Assembly: GCF_040802235.1 (NCBI RefSeq)
Contig: NC_133159.1
Location: 73,039,001 to 73,103,000 of the forward strand
Origin: Manis javanica
Lineage: Eukaryota; Chordata; Mammalia; Pholidota; Manidae
Length of the DNA stretch: 64,000 nucleotides
Direction of reading: 5' to 3'
Made by a program: the position numbers and the translations under genes. The notes beneath the pieces were generated by a model that did not search any database, was not told where the DNA came from, and saw only the letters and a program-made list of their open reading frames with translations. The stretch's first letter is position 1. Every line of letters starts with the position of its first letter. Positions 11,800 to 22,693 of this stretch are shown here, piece after piece.

Positions 11800-13065
11800 A
11801 ATAACAAGGACTGTTAAAAGGACACAAAAAGCAGCTTGAAGGGGTCCCACTGGTCAAATCTGGGACAATTCAAGCATCGAAATAGATGTCAATAGTACTG
11901 CATCATAGTTTATTGAAAAAAACAAGAAACTTATGAGTTCACATTGATAAAAATAATGAATGAACAGATAAATAAATGGAGAGAAGGGAAAGCTCCCTAT
12001 TAGGGTAGAAAGTGAACAAATAAATGTAGAAAGAATGATAGAATTAGAAAATCATCATTTGGCATTGGTAATAATGATAGTAATAATAATTAGGCAAGAA
12101 ACATGAATGGATGCTAAACTCATGGGTAAAAGTGGAATAAGTAACAGAAGTTTCCATAGTCTCATATCTCTCCACAAAGTATTTACTAATTACAGCCCAT
12201 CAAAGATGTTCACATCCTATCCTGGAACCTGAGAACATGTTTCCTTACATGATGAAAGGAACTTTGCAGATGTGATTAATGAACTTGACATGGGGACTTT
12301 ATCCAGGTGGGAATCACAAAGGTCCTTATAAGGGAAAGAGAGGTAGGAGAGTCAGAGAGGGAGATGTAAAGATGCTACTCTTTTGGCTTTGAAGATGGGA
12401 GGAAGGGCCATGAGCCAAGGAATGCAGGTGGTCTACAGAAGTTGAAAAAATCAAGGACACAGATCAATTCCTGGAGCCACCAGTAGTAATACAGCCCTTC
12501 CAAAACTCTGATGTTAGATCAGTGACATCCAGCACACTTCTGACTTCCAGAACTATAGTTGTGTTGCTTAAATAATTACGTTTGCAGTAATTTGTTACAG
12601 AAACGATAGGAAACTAATACAATGACAAATGAAAAAAAGTAATTTCACTTAGAGATCTGACAGATACTATCTTAATGAAAGAGATCAAAATTAACACCAT
12701 CAGAAACAAACAGATGTTGTGCACCACCAGATAGTGTTCAGTGAAAAGACAGCATGTGTTATCTTTCAGCCTCAAATGCATAAGCTGGGTTTTATCATGA
12801 GACCACATCAGACAAACCCAAATTGAGGGACATTCTACAAAGTGACTGGAATGTAATTTTTTTAAATGCCAAGGTTGTGAAAGTTAAGGAAGAGTGAAGA
12901 ATGTTCCAGAATGAAGGATACTAGAACATGACAAGTGGAGCAACACGTGATCCCGGATTGAGTCCTTTGCTATAAGGGAGCTACTGAGACAACTGGGAAA
13001 ACCTGAATGGGGTCTCTGGGGAAAAAGGATAATACGGAACTTCTATGTACTATTCTTGTAAATTT
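11800..13065 (+). mobile_element. Ancient L1 3'-UTR region, interrupted by an MLT1-type LTR
   Basis: The two halves (11800-12184 and 12622-13065) match the order of an old L1 3' UTR: ggggtcccactggtcaaatc, gataaaaataatgaatgaac, acaaatgaaaaaaagtaa, ccaaattgagggacattc. The MaLR LTR lies between them. The exact L1 subfamily is not assigned. Confidence 0.6.
12185..12621 (+). mobile_element. MaLR (MLT1-type) LTR
   Basis: Diagnostic MaLR phrases are present: gatgttcacatcctatcctgg, ggaactttgcagatgtgatt, gccatgagccaaggaatgc, gacttccagaactata, aatttgttacagaaacgat and aggaaactaataca. It is probably a solo LTR, inserted in an older L1. Confidence 0.8.
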
Positions 13066-13924
13066 TCCAGCGGAACTGCTTACAGAAAAAATCCCTTCAT
13101 TGTCATGGGAATACAAGTCTTGTGCAAATCAGTATGGATGAAAGAATGTCAGGGAGTTTGATGGGAGATGGGGGGAATGCGTGTTTGAAACATGCGGACA
13201 GGATGGCATATGTGTAGAATGGGAGGAGCATTAGTTTAGGAATAATGGTATAAGCTGTCCCCTGATTTCACTACTGGGGTGAAATGGAAATTCACCACCG
13301 TCTTCCTGAATAGAAACTAGCTACCAGCCGTCTTTGAGCACTTTAGCTTTGACAAGGCCTGCAGACTGCTAGGTTGGTCCGTCTAGTAACACCACTTCTG
13401 GGGCAGCAATACTGCCTCGGGAAGCAATACTGAGAAACAATTGGAATCTCTTTTGGAAACTTGGAAAACAGCGATGTGATTATTTTAACTTAGTTTGGCC
13501 AGCAGGTGGCAGCAGGCAATTCAGGGAAAGAAGGTGAGCTCACCCAAACAGGAAGGTCCTAGGCTGCTGCTTCAGAGCCTGATGAGGGCAAAGGCCTGGC
13601 TGGCTCATCGAGTTGTTGGCAGTCTTTGAATGAAAGGGCTCCTGCCAGACAAAACCTCCAGCAGTCCAACCTCACTCCTTGGGAATAATGGGGGAAGGAG
13701 GAGTAGGAACATGAGAAAAGTCTTCATTGTGTCTGTAAAGAAAGACGCTTTTATTTCTTGCTAACAATGCAAATGAGAAAAAGAGAAACCATCTTTTAAC
13801 AGACCGTTTATTAGATGCCTTAAGGGTCCCAAACTTTGCAAAGGAATAGTTGAATTCACAAGTCCTGAGGCCTAAAGTGACTGCTAGCATCAAGTATTTA
13901 GATAATGATAAATAGGGGCTTGAT
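13066..13924. other. Intergenic, nothing recognised
   Basis: No gene or clear repeat is visible. The part at 13490-13660 is somewhat GC-richer. Confidence 0.55.
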
Positions 13925-14045
13925 TGATTTATCTGTCAAATAGGGATGAGGTCAGGGGTTGAGAATTAGGTGAATGAATGTATGTGGAGTGTTTAGAATA
14001 GTGACTGTCCATGGTAAGCATTCAATAGACATTGTCTGAAATTAT
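13925..14045 (+). mobile_element. MIR 3' part
   Basis: It has atctgtcaaatagggatgag, tgtttagaatagtgactgtc and aagcattcaatagacattg. Confidence 0.7.
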
Positions 14046-14375
14046 TACTTACTGAGCATTTACTGTGGGCCAGGCATTGAGGTAAGTGTATTATATGTGT
14101 TGTATATTTTATAATTTATAATAGTTTTGTATTCCATACATTATCACCTCATTTTTTAAAATTCAAGCTTAGAAATATAAGTCATTTGCTTAAATTCATT
14201 CAAGCATTTTGTGACTGCTTCCTGGGGCCACTGTAGACTTGGCAGGGATAAGGGCAGAAACAGTCCATGTCCTCCTGGATCTTACTGTCTCGCTGGGTGT
14301 CATATAGCTTGGCTAGGAGCAGAGTCAGGATTTGAACCCAGATCTGTTTGATTCAAAAGCCATGCTTCTTCTGTC
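14045..14375 (-). mobile_element. MIR, with unrelated sequence inserted
   Basis: It begins actgagcatttactgtgggc. After a foreign segment around 14210-14290 it ends gtcaggatttgaacccagat and caaaagccatgcttc. Confidence 0.75.
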
Positions 14376-14394
14376 TTCTGTAGCAAAAAGAGCT

Positions 14395-14600
14395 TACTTT
14401 AACTGAATGTCTATTGTGTGTCAAGAACTTTACATATTATTTATATAACATTTCATATTGACCCAGTGAGGTGGGCATTATTGTCATCACCATTTTACTA
14501 AAGAAGAAATATTTAGTAACTTGCCCAATGACCATGCTGCTAAGCGGTAGTCAAGTGCCTTGTTTATTTGAAGCTTGTGTTCTTTCCATGGCAAGGGCAC
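14395..14600 (-). mobile_element. MIR
   Basis: It has actgaatgtctattgtgtg, tgaggtgggcattattgtc and taacttgcccaatgaccatg. The frame 14471-14710 is incidental. Confidence 0.8.
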
Positions 14601-14638
14601 TTTTGATGATTCCTAGATCAGAAAAGATCTGCCAGCCC

Positions 14639-15009
14639 TGTTGCTGGACAGCTACATCTGGGGAAGTCTCTCCCTGCAAAACCTCAACCCAGTCAGGGGA
14701 GTGCTCTTGACTCTGATCAGGAAAGAATTTGCAATCAGGTCGAACCAGGGCAAGCAAGGAAGGAATTCATTAAATCAAGCATAGTAATTAATGGCAGCAG
14801 CTGCGCAAGCAGTAGAGAGCAAGGAAGAACAGAACAAATCCCTTGCCAACTCCTAAAGCCATGATCATCTGGTTCCAGTGTCTGTTTAATCTCCCTGGCA
14901 TGGGAATTATATCCTTACCACCCCAGAATCTGGGGGAGCCGCAGAGCACTGGGTGGAATGAGATTATGTTCTGAGAACTTCCATTTCCCTACTGGTCTGA
15001 AATAAAACA
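14639..15009 (-). mobile_element. Probable LTR (TG...CA block)
   Basis: On the minus strand the block starts TGTTTTATTTCAGACC and ends GTCCAGCAACA. It has the composition of an LTR 3' region (attccttccttgcttgccc, tcctgatcagagtcaag). A target duplication is not evident, so this is a tentative call. Confidence 0.45.
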
Positions 15010-15049
15010 GGGAGAGAAAGAAAAGGTTGCCTTTAAGACTAGAACACCG

Positions 15050-15255
15050 AATGAAATAGCAAAATGACAAAGATACCATTGGGGGTGGAAGTCAGTGAGT
15101 TCTTATCTTTGTCACATAACGTAATTCAGAGATGAAGTGCAGTAGGCATATGCAGCAAAAAAGTTTATTTGATAAGAAAGTACTCACTCAGATGGGAGTG
15201 CAGGTAACCTCAGAGAGGAGGCATGCTTAAGGGTTTAGGTTTAGGGTTTTAGAGG
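15050..15255 (-). mobile_element. Possible second LTR fragment
   Basis: The minus strand carries tatcaaataaacttttttgc, a poly(A)-signal-like context, and then a T- and C-rich tail. It lies between the LTR-like block at 14639 and the L1 at 15330. The assignment is weak. Confidence 0.3.
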
Positions 15256-15329
15256 GCCCTTTGGGTAGGGATTGACATATGATTAATAATTCCTTTGAGG
15301 TTTTGTCTTAAGAATAGGGCTATAAGCAG

Positions 15330-17790
15330 CAAAAAGCTTTTCCTCTAAGATCAGGAACAAGACAAGGGTGCCCACTCTCCCCACTTTTATTCAACATAAT
15401 ACTGGAGGTCCTGCCACTGGAGGCAATCAGACAACACAAAGAAATAAAAGGCATCCAGATTGGTAAGGAAGAAGGTAAACTGTCACAGTCTGCAGATGAC
15501 ATGATATTGTACATAAAAAACCCTAATAATCCACCCAAAACTACTAGAACTAATAACTGAATTCAGCAAAGTTGCAGGATACAAAATCAATACAAGGAAA
15601 TCTGTTGCCTTCCTATATACTAATGATGAACTAACGGAAAGAGAAATCAGGAAAACAACTCCATTTACAAGTGGATCAAAAAGAATAAAATATCTAGGAA
15701 TAAACCTAACCAAGGAGGTGAAAGACCTATACACTGAAAACTACAAGACACTCATGAGAGAAATTAAAGAAGGTACCAATAGGAAGGGGATTGAGGGGTA
15801 TTATGATTGGCACACATAGTATGGGGGGATCATGGGGAAGACAATGTAGCACAGGAAAGCAAATAGTGACTGGGCATCTTACTATATTGATGGGCAGTGA
15901 CTGCAATAGGTATGGGAGGAACACGATAATATGGGGAGTGTGGTAACCACATTGTTTTTTCATGTGAAACCTTCATAAGAGTGTATATCAATAATACCTT
16001 CATTAAAAAAATAATAATCACAACATTTCTGTGGAAAAAAAAAAGCCACCAATAAATGGAAATACTCATGGCTGGGAAGAATTAATATTGTCAAAATGGC
16101 CATCCTTTCTAAAGCAATCTATGAAATTCAATGCAATTCCTATCAAAATACCAACAGCATTCTTCAATGAATAGAATAAATAATTCTAAAATTCATATAG
16201 AACCACAAAACACACTGAATAGCCAAAGCAATCCTGAGAAGGAAGAATAAGGCTGGGGGGATTATGCTCCCCTACTTCAAGCTCTACTACAAAGCCACAG
16301 TAATTGAAACAATTTGGTACTGGCACGGAACAGATCCATAGATCAATGGAACTGAATAGAGAGCCTAGATATAAACCCAAGCAAATATGGTCAATTAATA
16401 TACAACAAAGGAGCCATGGATATACAATGGGGAAAAGACAGACTCTTCAACAACTGGTGTTGGCAACACTGGACAGCTACATGTAAGTGAATGAAACTGG
16501 ATTATTGTCTAACTCCATTCACAAAAGTAAACTCAAAATGGATCAAAGACCTGAATGTAAGTCATGAAACCCTAAAACTCATAGAAGAAAACACAAGCAA
16601 AAATCTCTTGAACATAAACATGAGCAACTTTTTTCTGAACACATCTCCTCAGGCAAGGGAAACAAAATTAAAAATGAACAAATGGGACTACATAAAACTA
16701 AAAAGCTTCTGTACAGCAAAGGACACAAACAGCAGAACAAAAAGGCATCCTACAGTATGGGAGAATATATTTGTAAATGCCATATCCAATAAAGGATTAA
16801 CATACAAAATATATAAGGAAGTCACATGGCTCAACAGCCAAAAATCAAATAACCCTATCAAAAAGTGGATGGAGGATATGAACAGACAGTTCTTCAAAAA
16901 AGAAATTCAGATAGCCAACAGGCACATGAAAGTTGCTTCACATCACTAATTATCATGGAAATGCAAATAAAACCACAATGAGATATCACCTCACACTAGT
17001 TACAATGGCCAACATCCAAAAGACTAGGAATAACAAATGTTGGTGAGGGTGTGAAGAAAGGGAACCCTTCAACAATTAGTTCAACCATTGTGGAAAGCAA
17101 TATGGAGGTTCTTCAAAAAACTAAAAATAGAAATACCATTTGACCCAGGAATTCCACTCCTAGGAATATACCCAAAGAAAGCACATCTCAAATTCAAAAA
17201 GATATATGCACCCCTATGTTAACTGCAGCATTATTTACAATAGCCAAGATATGGAAGCAACCTAAGTGTCCATCAGTAGACGAATGGATAAAGAAGAGGT
17301 GGTACATATACACGATGGAATACTATTCAGTCATGAGAAGAAAACAAATCTTACCATTTGCAACAACATGGATGGAGCTAGAGGGTATTATGCTCAGTGA
17401 AGTAAGCCAGGTGGAGAAAGGCAAGTACCAAATGATTTCCCTCATTTGTGGTGTATAACAATGGGGCAAAACTGAAGGAACAAAAGAGCAGCAGACTCAT
17501 AAATACCAAGAAGGGACTAACGGTTATTAAAGGGGAGAGTCTGGGGAGGGTGGGTGGGGAGGGAGTGAGATGGGGATTGAAGGGTATTATGATTGGTACA
17601 CATGGTGTGGTGGTGGGGGTCATGGGGAAGACAGTGTAGCACAGAGTAGTGACTCTGTGGCATCTTACTACACTGATGGACAGTGACTTCAATGGGGTAT
17701 GGGGGGACTTGAGAATATGGGTGAATGTAGTAACCACAATATTTTTCATGTGAAACCTTCATAAGAATGTATATCAATGATATCATAATA
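15330..17790 (+). mobile_element. 5'-truncated L1 (ORF2 from the RT domain, plus 3' UTR)
   Basis: It begins in the ORF2 reverse-transcriptase region (agatcaggaacaagacaagg). The catalytic FADD motif is read as SADD near 15497, so the RT is disabled. The rest of ORF2 follows with frame breaks; the longest open piece (16491-16949, 152 aa) is the C-terminal ORF2 region beginning MKLDYCLTPFTKVN. A GT-rich 3' UTR follows (17500-17760, ending catgtgaaaccttcataag). A second L1 3' end is inserted at about 15779-16050. Possible target duplications are gcaaaaagct near 15329 and acaaaagct near 17802, but this is uncertain. Confidence 0.92.
15779..16050 (+). mobile_element. L1 3'-UTR fragment inserted into the older L1
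   Basis: The ORF2 sequence of the host L1 breaks at accaata (near 15773-15779) and resumes after a poly(A) run with accaata at about 16049. Between the breaks lies a 270-bp L1 3' end (gggtattatgattggcacac to catgtgaaaccttcataag). It matches the host element's own 3' UTR at 17575-17790, so both belong to the same or closely related subfamilies and the short one is younger. Confidence 0.85.
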
Positions 17791-17909
17791 ATAATAGCAA
17801 TAACAAAAGCTACATCACTTCCAACACAAATACGTTATGAAATCAGAAAGGTATCTTGGTGGTAAGGATCCTCTGAGATCTTCACATTCAGCACTTTATG
17901 CTTATTGGT

Positions 17910-18130
17910 GAGACAGATTTGGTGTTAGCATCATGGCTTGAGACTCAAAGATCCAAGATTATTACTTTGCTGGCTCTTTCATGAGCTGCATAACTTTAAG
18001 TTAGTTATTAAGCCTCTGTGGGACTCCATTTCCTTGTCTGTGAATTGTAGATAATAATATGGATTTCACTGGGTAACTGTAAAGATTCAATGAGACAATT
18101 TATTATATGCTTTGTATACCCTAAAGGAAA
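17910..18130 (+). mobile_element. MIR
   Basis: It has the gctgcataactttaagttag, ctccatttccttgtctgtga and aaagattcaatgagacaat blocks. Confidence 0.75.
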
Positions 18131-18244
18131 ATATAAGAATTACGTCAATCCTTGCTAAAAATTCAGTTCAAAACCTGGCGTCCAAGGTCTTTTGTGCTCT
18201 GGTTTCAAACTGTCTTTCCAACCTTATTGACCTTTTTTTTGTAC

Positions 18245-18382
18245 ATGTTTTTAAGTGGAAATAAAAATCCAGTTAAAACTGGCTTAGGAAATCAGGGAAT
18301 TTATTGATTAATGTAATAATTGGTTTGTTAATGGAATATTCAAGGATTACTTCAGTTTTAGGAATAGGTTGATCAGCAACCA

Positions 18383-18416
<34 letters not shown>

Positions 18417-18765
18417 AAAGATGCCCATCCTCTGTGCTGGTTCCATTCTTAGTTAGGCTCTGCCCTCACTGCCACAGGCTGGCTGCAGCAGCTCCTGCCT
18501 CTACATGCTTTTAACTTCAGATCCAGTGGAAAGAGAAATCTGAAAGTTGAATTATGGCTAAATCTCTGCCACATTCAAACAGAGGCTCTGTGTCTGATTC
18601 TCATCAGTCTAAATTTGGCTACATACCTATCACTGAATCAATCACTGCGGACTGGTGGCCAGACTATGCTGACTAACTGAGACCACCTGGGGCCCAATTT
18701 AGAGCTGAAGATTGTCAACTGGTCTCACACCTAATCAGATAACAGCAGGGAGGAGTTATTCTTCA
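18245..18765 (+). repeat. Unassigned dispersed repeat, related to 0.93 kb, with an internal (TC)n
   Basis: It shares aatccagttaaaactggctt with the 930 copy. It extends through a (TC)n run, tgctggttccattcttagtt, ggcagcagctcctgc-like sequence and actgcggactggtggcc. It is longer than the first copy. The family is not assigned. Confidence 0.5.
18385..18414 (+). repeat. (TC)n microsatellite
   Basis: About 15 uninterrupted TC units lie inside the dispersed repeat at 18245. Confidence 0.95.
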
Positions 18766-19102
18766 AGTACAGTATGAGGTATCATTATATACTAGAAAAA
18801 GGATGAAGGATTGAGGTTGTTAAGTGATGAAAACAACAGATGTCTCCCACACCTACATTTATAGTCAGATTGAATTATCTGTAGTGTCTGAAGCACTTTC
18901 TATAATTTCCTGCTAGCAGGCCTATGGTCATACTCTTCTCTTGGTCTGGAACTCTTAATCCTCTTCTTCTAAGCTCTACCAACCAATCTTCCCTGCCCCC
19001 TCACAATTAAAATATTAATTATCTCCTTACTGTCCTTCTTTTTCTGACCACCCATACTTCTCACAGTTCTTCTGTTTGCCCATTATAGTTCAGTTATTAA
19101 TG

Positions 19103-19372
19103 TACAGTTGACCCTTAAACCACACAGGTTTGAACTGTGGATGTTTGTGACAATTTCAAAAACTTTATTTTCTCTATCTTACTTTATAGTAAGACTACAG
19201 TATATAATACATATACAAAATGTGTTTTAATTGACTATGTAAACAGTAAGGCTGCTGGTCAACAGTAGGCAATTAGTAGTTAAGATTTGGGGAAGTCAAA
19301 AGTTACACTCTTATTTCCAACTGTGCAGGGCTCAGTGCCCCAACCCCTGTGTTGTTCAAGGGGTTCACTGTA
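19103..19372 (+). mobile_element. TcMar-Tigger-type non-autonomous DNA transposon
   Basis: The terminal inverted repeats tacagttgaccctta and caaggggttcactgta bracket a 270-bp body with the usual motifs (gtttgaactgtggatg, tactttatagtaagactaca, tcaacagtaggcaattagtag). The central part is deleted relative to longer family members. The terminal TA dinucleotides fit the TA target of mariner-type elements. Confidence 0.85.
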
Positions 19373-19759
19373 TTTGTCTTAACCCAACTAACCCTAAATT
19401 TTGGATTGAATTCCTTATGTTAATGAAAAAAACTGATACTTTTCAGAGGAAGGAATTACCATATTAAGAAATTTTAATCAGTAGTGAAGATGAATACTTC
19501 AACGAATTACTTAAAATCTGAATCAGTAAATCCAAATGGATGAGAATTTATTATATTTTGGGACATGTACATTTTAAGGGTAAAATTGTTTTTGGATTAA
19601 CTGAAGTTAAGACACATTTTCACTGCAACCCTTATTGAAAGATTGAGAGTGAGCCATCTTTAATGCTGCAGGATATTTCAACGTCTGAAAGAGAACCATT
19701 CTAGGAATGGGTATTCCCAGAGTATAATAGGTAAATTCTTCCTTATTTGTCTTTCCCTC

Positions 19760-19880
19760 ATGAGTCTTTGAAATCTTTGAAACTTATGCTGGACCTGTAT
19801 CTCCAGGGCTAAGCCCATTACCTAGAATACAACAAGTACTCTATAAATGTTTGTTAAGTGGAGAAGTGAAGGAATAAAAG
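19760..19880 (+). mobile_element. L2 3' end
   Basis: It has gtatctccagggctaagccc, ctagaatacaacaagtactc and tataaatgtttgttaagtg. Confidence 0.8.
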
Positions 19881-20819
19881 CAATAATGATTGGAAAAGTA
19901 TATCAGTTTATTTTGCTATCTTTTGCCTATTTCTCCTATAAAATAAAAGGAGGACTGAAATAAATTCTGATGGAGGGTTTTGAGTCAAAGGCTGAAAGAA
20001 TGTTAGAGCTAAAGGAACTATCCATTGTCAGCTATGCCTGGCATTTAGCAGACATGCCAGTGGTGTGGGAATGGATATGAACGTGGGCTAAGTGAACCTA
20101 AGTTTATTAAGCATGGCATCATAGATCCTAAAGTTCTAATAGGCTAAGGTTCTGATGGCCCAGTCAGAAAGGGTAAATGCAGAATAAAGGACTATTTACA
20201 AAGGCATGGACATCAACCAGACACATTTTCATTGTAACAAGATTCCAAGGTTGATGCTCCCTTGGGTCAGCAACAGCAGTGAGTCATTCATTAGTCTCTC
20301 TAGCCTTGATGGGTCCAAAGAATGGAGCAGTTTCCCAAACCCAGAGAGAGCTGTCCAACAGGAACTGTGGTCTTCAAACTTAGTCACTGAGCCACTGAGA
20401 ATTAATACACCAGCCTCTCTCTCCTTCCATTCTTTTGTTTTTCTGCTACTTTCTCCTACTGGCCAAATCCAATAGGAAGCCAGAGGATAGGTTACCTGTT
20501 GATGTAGTCCACAGAGGTCTGCCTTGCAGGACACAGAGCAGGTAGAGAAAGGTGAAGAGGGATTTTGCAGGAACAAGCAGAGAATACTGATAGAGATCTA
20601 GGAGTCTAGTCTCATGGTTATTTTTTTTTTTAAATGAAACCTTTAGCCTTTATCTATTAAACTTAAGAAGCCCAGTAGAAAGCAATGGAAATGCTGCAGT
20701 GGAACGAGTGTGGAGGGAGCATTTGCCAAGCATACCCTAGCTCTCTATGGCAGGCCCTAAGGCACAGCCAGAGAAGTCCCTGTGAGCTGGAGAACATAGT
20801 TCTACATAGTTCTGGTGCT
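19881..20819. other. Intergenic, nothing recognised
   Basis: The opposing frames at 20206-20576 overlap each other and have no recognisable product. Confidence 0.55.
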
Positions 20820-20945
20820 ATCAGTTGTTTGTTTTACAGATGAGGAGACAGATTCCAAAACTGGAGTGAGTAACTTATTAAAAGTCACATAGTGAATTAG
20901 TGGCGGAACCGTCCACTAGAGATCAGGCCTCCTGGGCCCCAGTTT
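20820..20945 (-). mobile_element. MIR fragment
   Basis: It has ttttacagatgaggagacag, aaaagtcacatagtgaatta and gatcaggcctcctgggccc. Confidence 0.75.
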
Positions 20946-21039
20946 AGTGGTCAAACACTATTCAGGCACTGAGAGTGTGGTAGAGAATTTCCAGAAATGT
21001 GAAGCTGTATTAGGATGGGAAGACAAGACAGCATAGGTC

Positions 21040-21215
21040 AACTTTGGGGTTAGATCTAGTTTCTAATTCTGCCTTTGGGACTTTTAAGACAAATTATTAT
21101 GAAATCTTTCATGTTTATTGCCTCATTAGCAAAATGGAAATAAAAAATACTTTGTTTTTAGAGCCTTGGGAGGATAAACAGGATAATGTTCATTAAGTGT
21201 TTAAAATTGTGCTGC
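21040..21215 (+). mobile_element. MIR
   Basis: It has ttctaattctgcctttggga, cctcattagcaaaatgga and gccttgggaggataaacagg. Confidence 0.7.
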
Positions 21216-21720
21216 GCTGAAATCTCATCAGCAACAGCTGGTTGTTGTTATTAATAGTAACTCCTTCAGGGTCTCTGAAATCACACAAAGGTCTCACTGG
21301 CATGCATTGAGAAATGTGCAGGACCAGAATATGACCAGTCATGAGGCAGAGAAGTTCTGAAATAAACATTTGTAGGTTTTGCCTTCCTAGCATCCTTCCC
21401 CTTGGAGAACCTCTCCTGTATTTCAGTCCCTGTGGCTTGGGGGCACCAGGGCATAAGCCAATCAGTGTAAATTCATATTCCTACTCATAAAGCATCCATC
21501 CTAGGATGGGAACATTACCAATTTGTCAGTTCAGAGTAAATCCTTGAACAAGAGTTACTGGAAAAGAAGTGTTCTTTTCAACAAGGACTATAAGCAAAAA
21601 GCAACAACATAAGCATGGAGTTGCTGGAGACACAGGTGAAGCCCAAGAGTGAAGCTATCTCAGAAAAGGATCATAGCCAAGAGACAGAGATTCCTGATGA
21701 TGTCATCTGAGCCCCTAATC
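21216..21720. other. Intergenic, nothing recognised
   Basis: No repeat or exon landmarks are seen up to the hAT relic. Confidence 0.5.
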
Positions 21721-21906
21721 CAGGGACTGGCAAACTTTTTCTGGAAAGGGCCTCATAACAAATATTTTTAGGATTTGCTGACTATAAGTTCTCTCTTGCA
21801 AGTACCCAATACTGCCTTTGTAGCTTGAAAGAAGCCATAGACAACGTGTAAAAGCACAAGCATGATTTTGTGCCAATAAAACTTTATTTACAAAAATAGG
21901 CAATGG
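21721..21906 (+). mobile_element. hAT-type DNA transposon relic, left part
   Basis: It starts with the terminal motif cagggactggcaaacttttt and runs to ccaataaaactttatttac, a layout known from a eutherian non-autonomous DNA transposon family. The L1 insertion cut it. The remaining piece resumes at 26925. I do not assign the exact family name. Confidence 0.75.
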
Positions 21907-22693
21907 ATTCAACACCCAAAAAACAAATAACCCAATCCAAAAATGGGCAAAGGGTCTGAACAGACAGTTCTTTAAAGAAGAAACACAAATATCCAACAGG
22001 CACATGAAAAGATGTTCCACATCAGTAATCATCAGGGAAATGCAAATTAAAACCACAATGAGATATCATCTCATACCAGTTAGAATGGCCAACATCCAAA
22101 AAAACAAGAAACGACAAATGCTGGGAAGGATGTGGAGAAAGGGAAACCCTCTTACCTGTTGGTGGGACTACAAATTGATACAACTGCTGTGGAAAGCAGT
22201 ATGGAGGTTCCTCAAAAAAATAAAAATAGAAATACCATTTGCCCCAGGAATTTCACTCCTAGAAATTTACCTAAAGAAAACAAAATCCTGATTCAAAAAG
22301 ACATATGCACCCCTATGTATACTGCTGCACTGCTTGCAATAGCCAAGATACAGAAGCAACCTAAGTGTCCCTCGATACATGAATGGATAAAGAAGAAGTG
22401 GTACATATACACAATGGAATATTATTCAGCCATAAAAAGAAAATAAATCCTGCTGTTTGCAACAACATGGATGGAGCTAGAGGGTATTATGCTCAGTAAA
22501 ATAAGCCAGATGGAGAAAGACAAATACCATATGATTTAACTTATTTGTGGAATATAAAACAAAGCAAAACAAAAGGAACAAAACAGCATTGGACTCATAA
22601 ACACTGAGAACTGACTACTGGTTACCAAGGGGGAAGGGAGTGGACAGGGGTCAGGGGGGAGGAAGAGGAAGACTGTTGAACCACTGTGATGTA

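Noticed and set aside
15228-15252. Telomere-like motif (gggtttaggtttaggg)
   Set aside because: It has fewer than four imperfect units and lies in an LTR-like context, so it is not a credible interstitial telomere.
16491-16949. 152-codon frame as a cellular gene
   Set aside because: It is the C-terminal part of L1 ORF2 in a truncated, RT-dead element.
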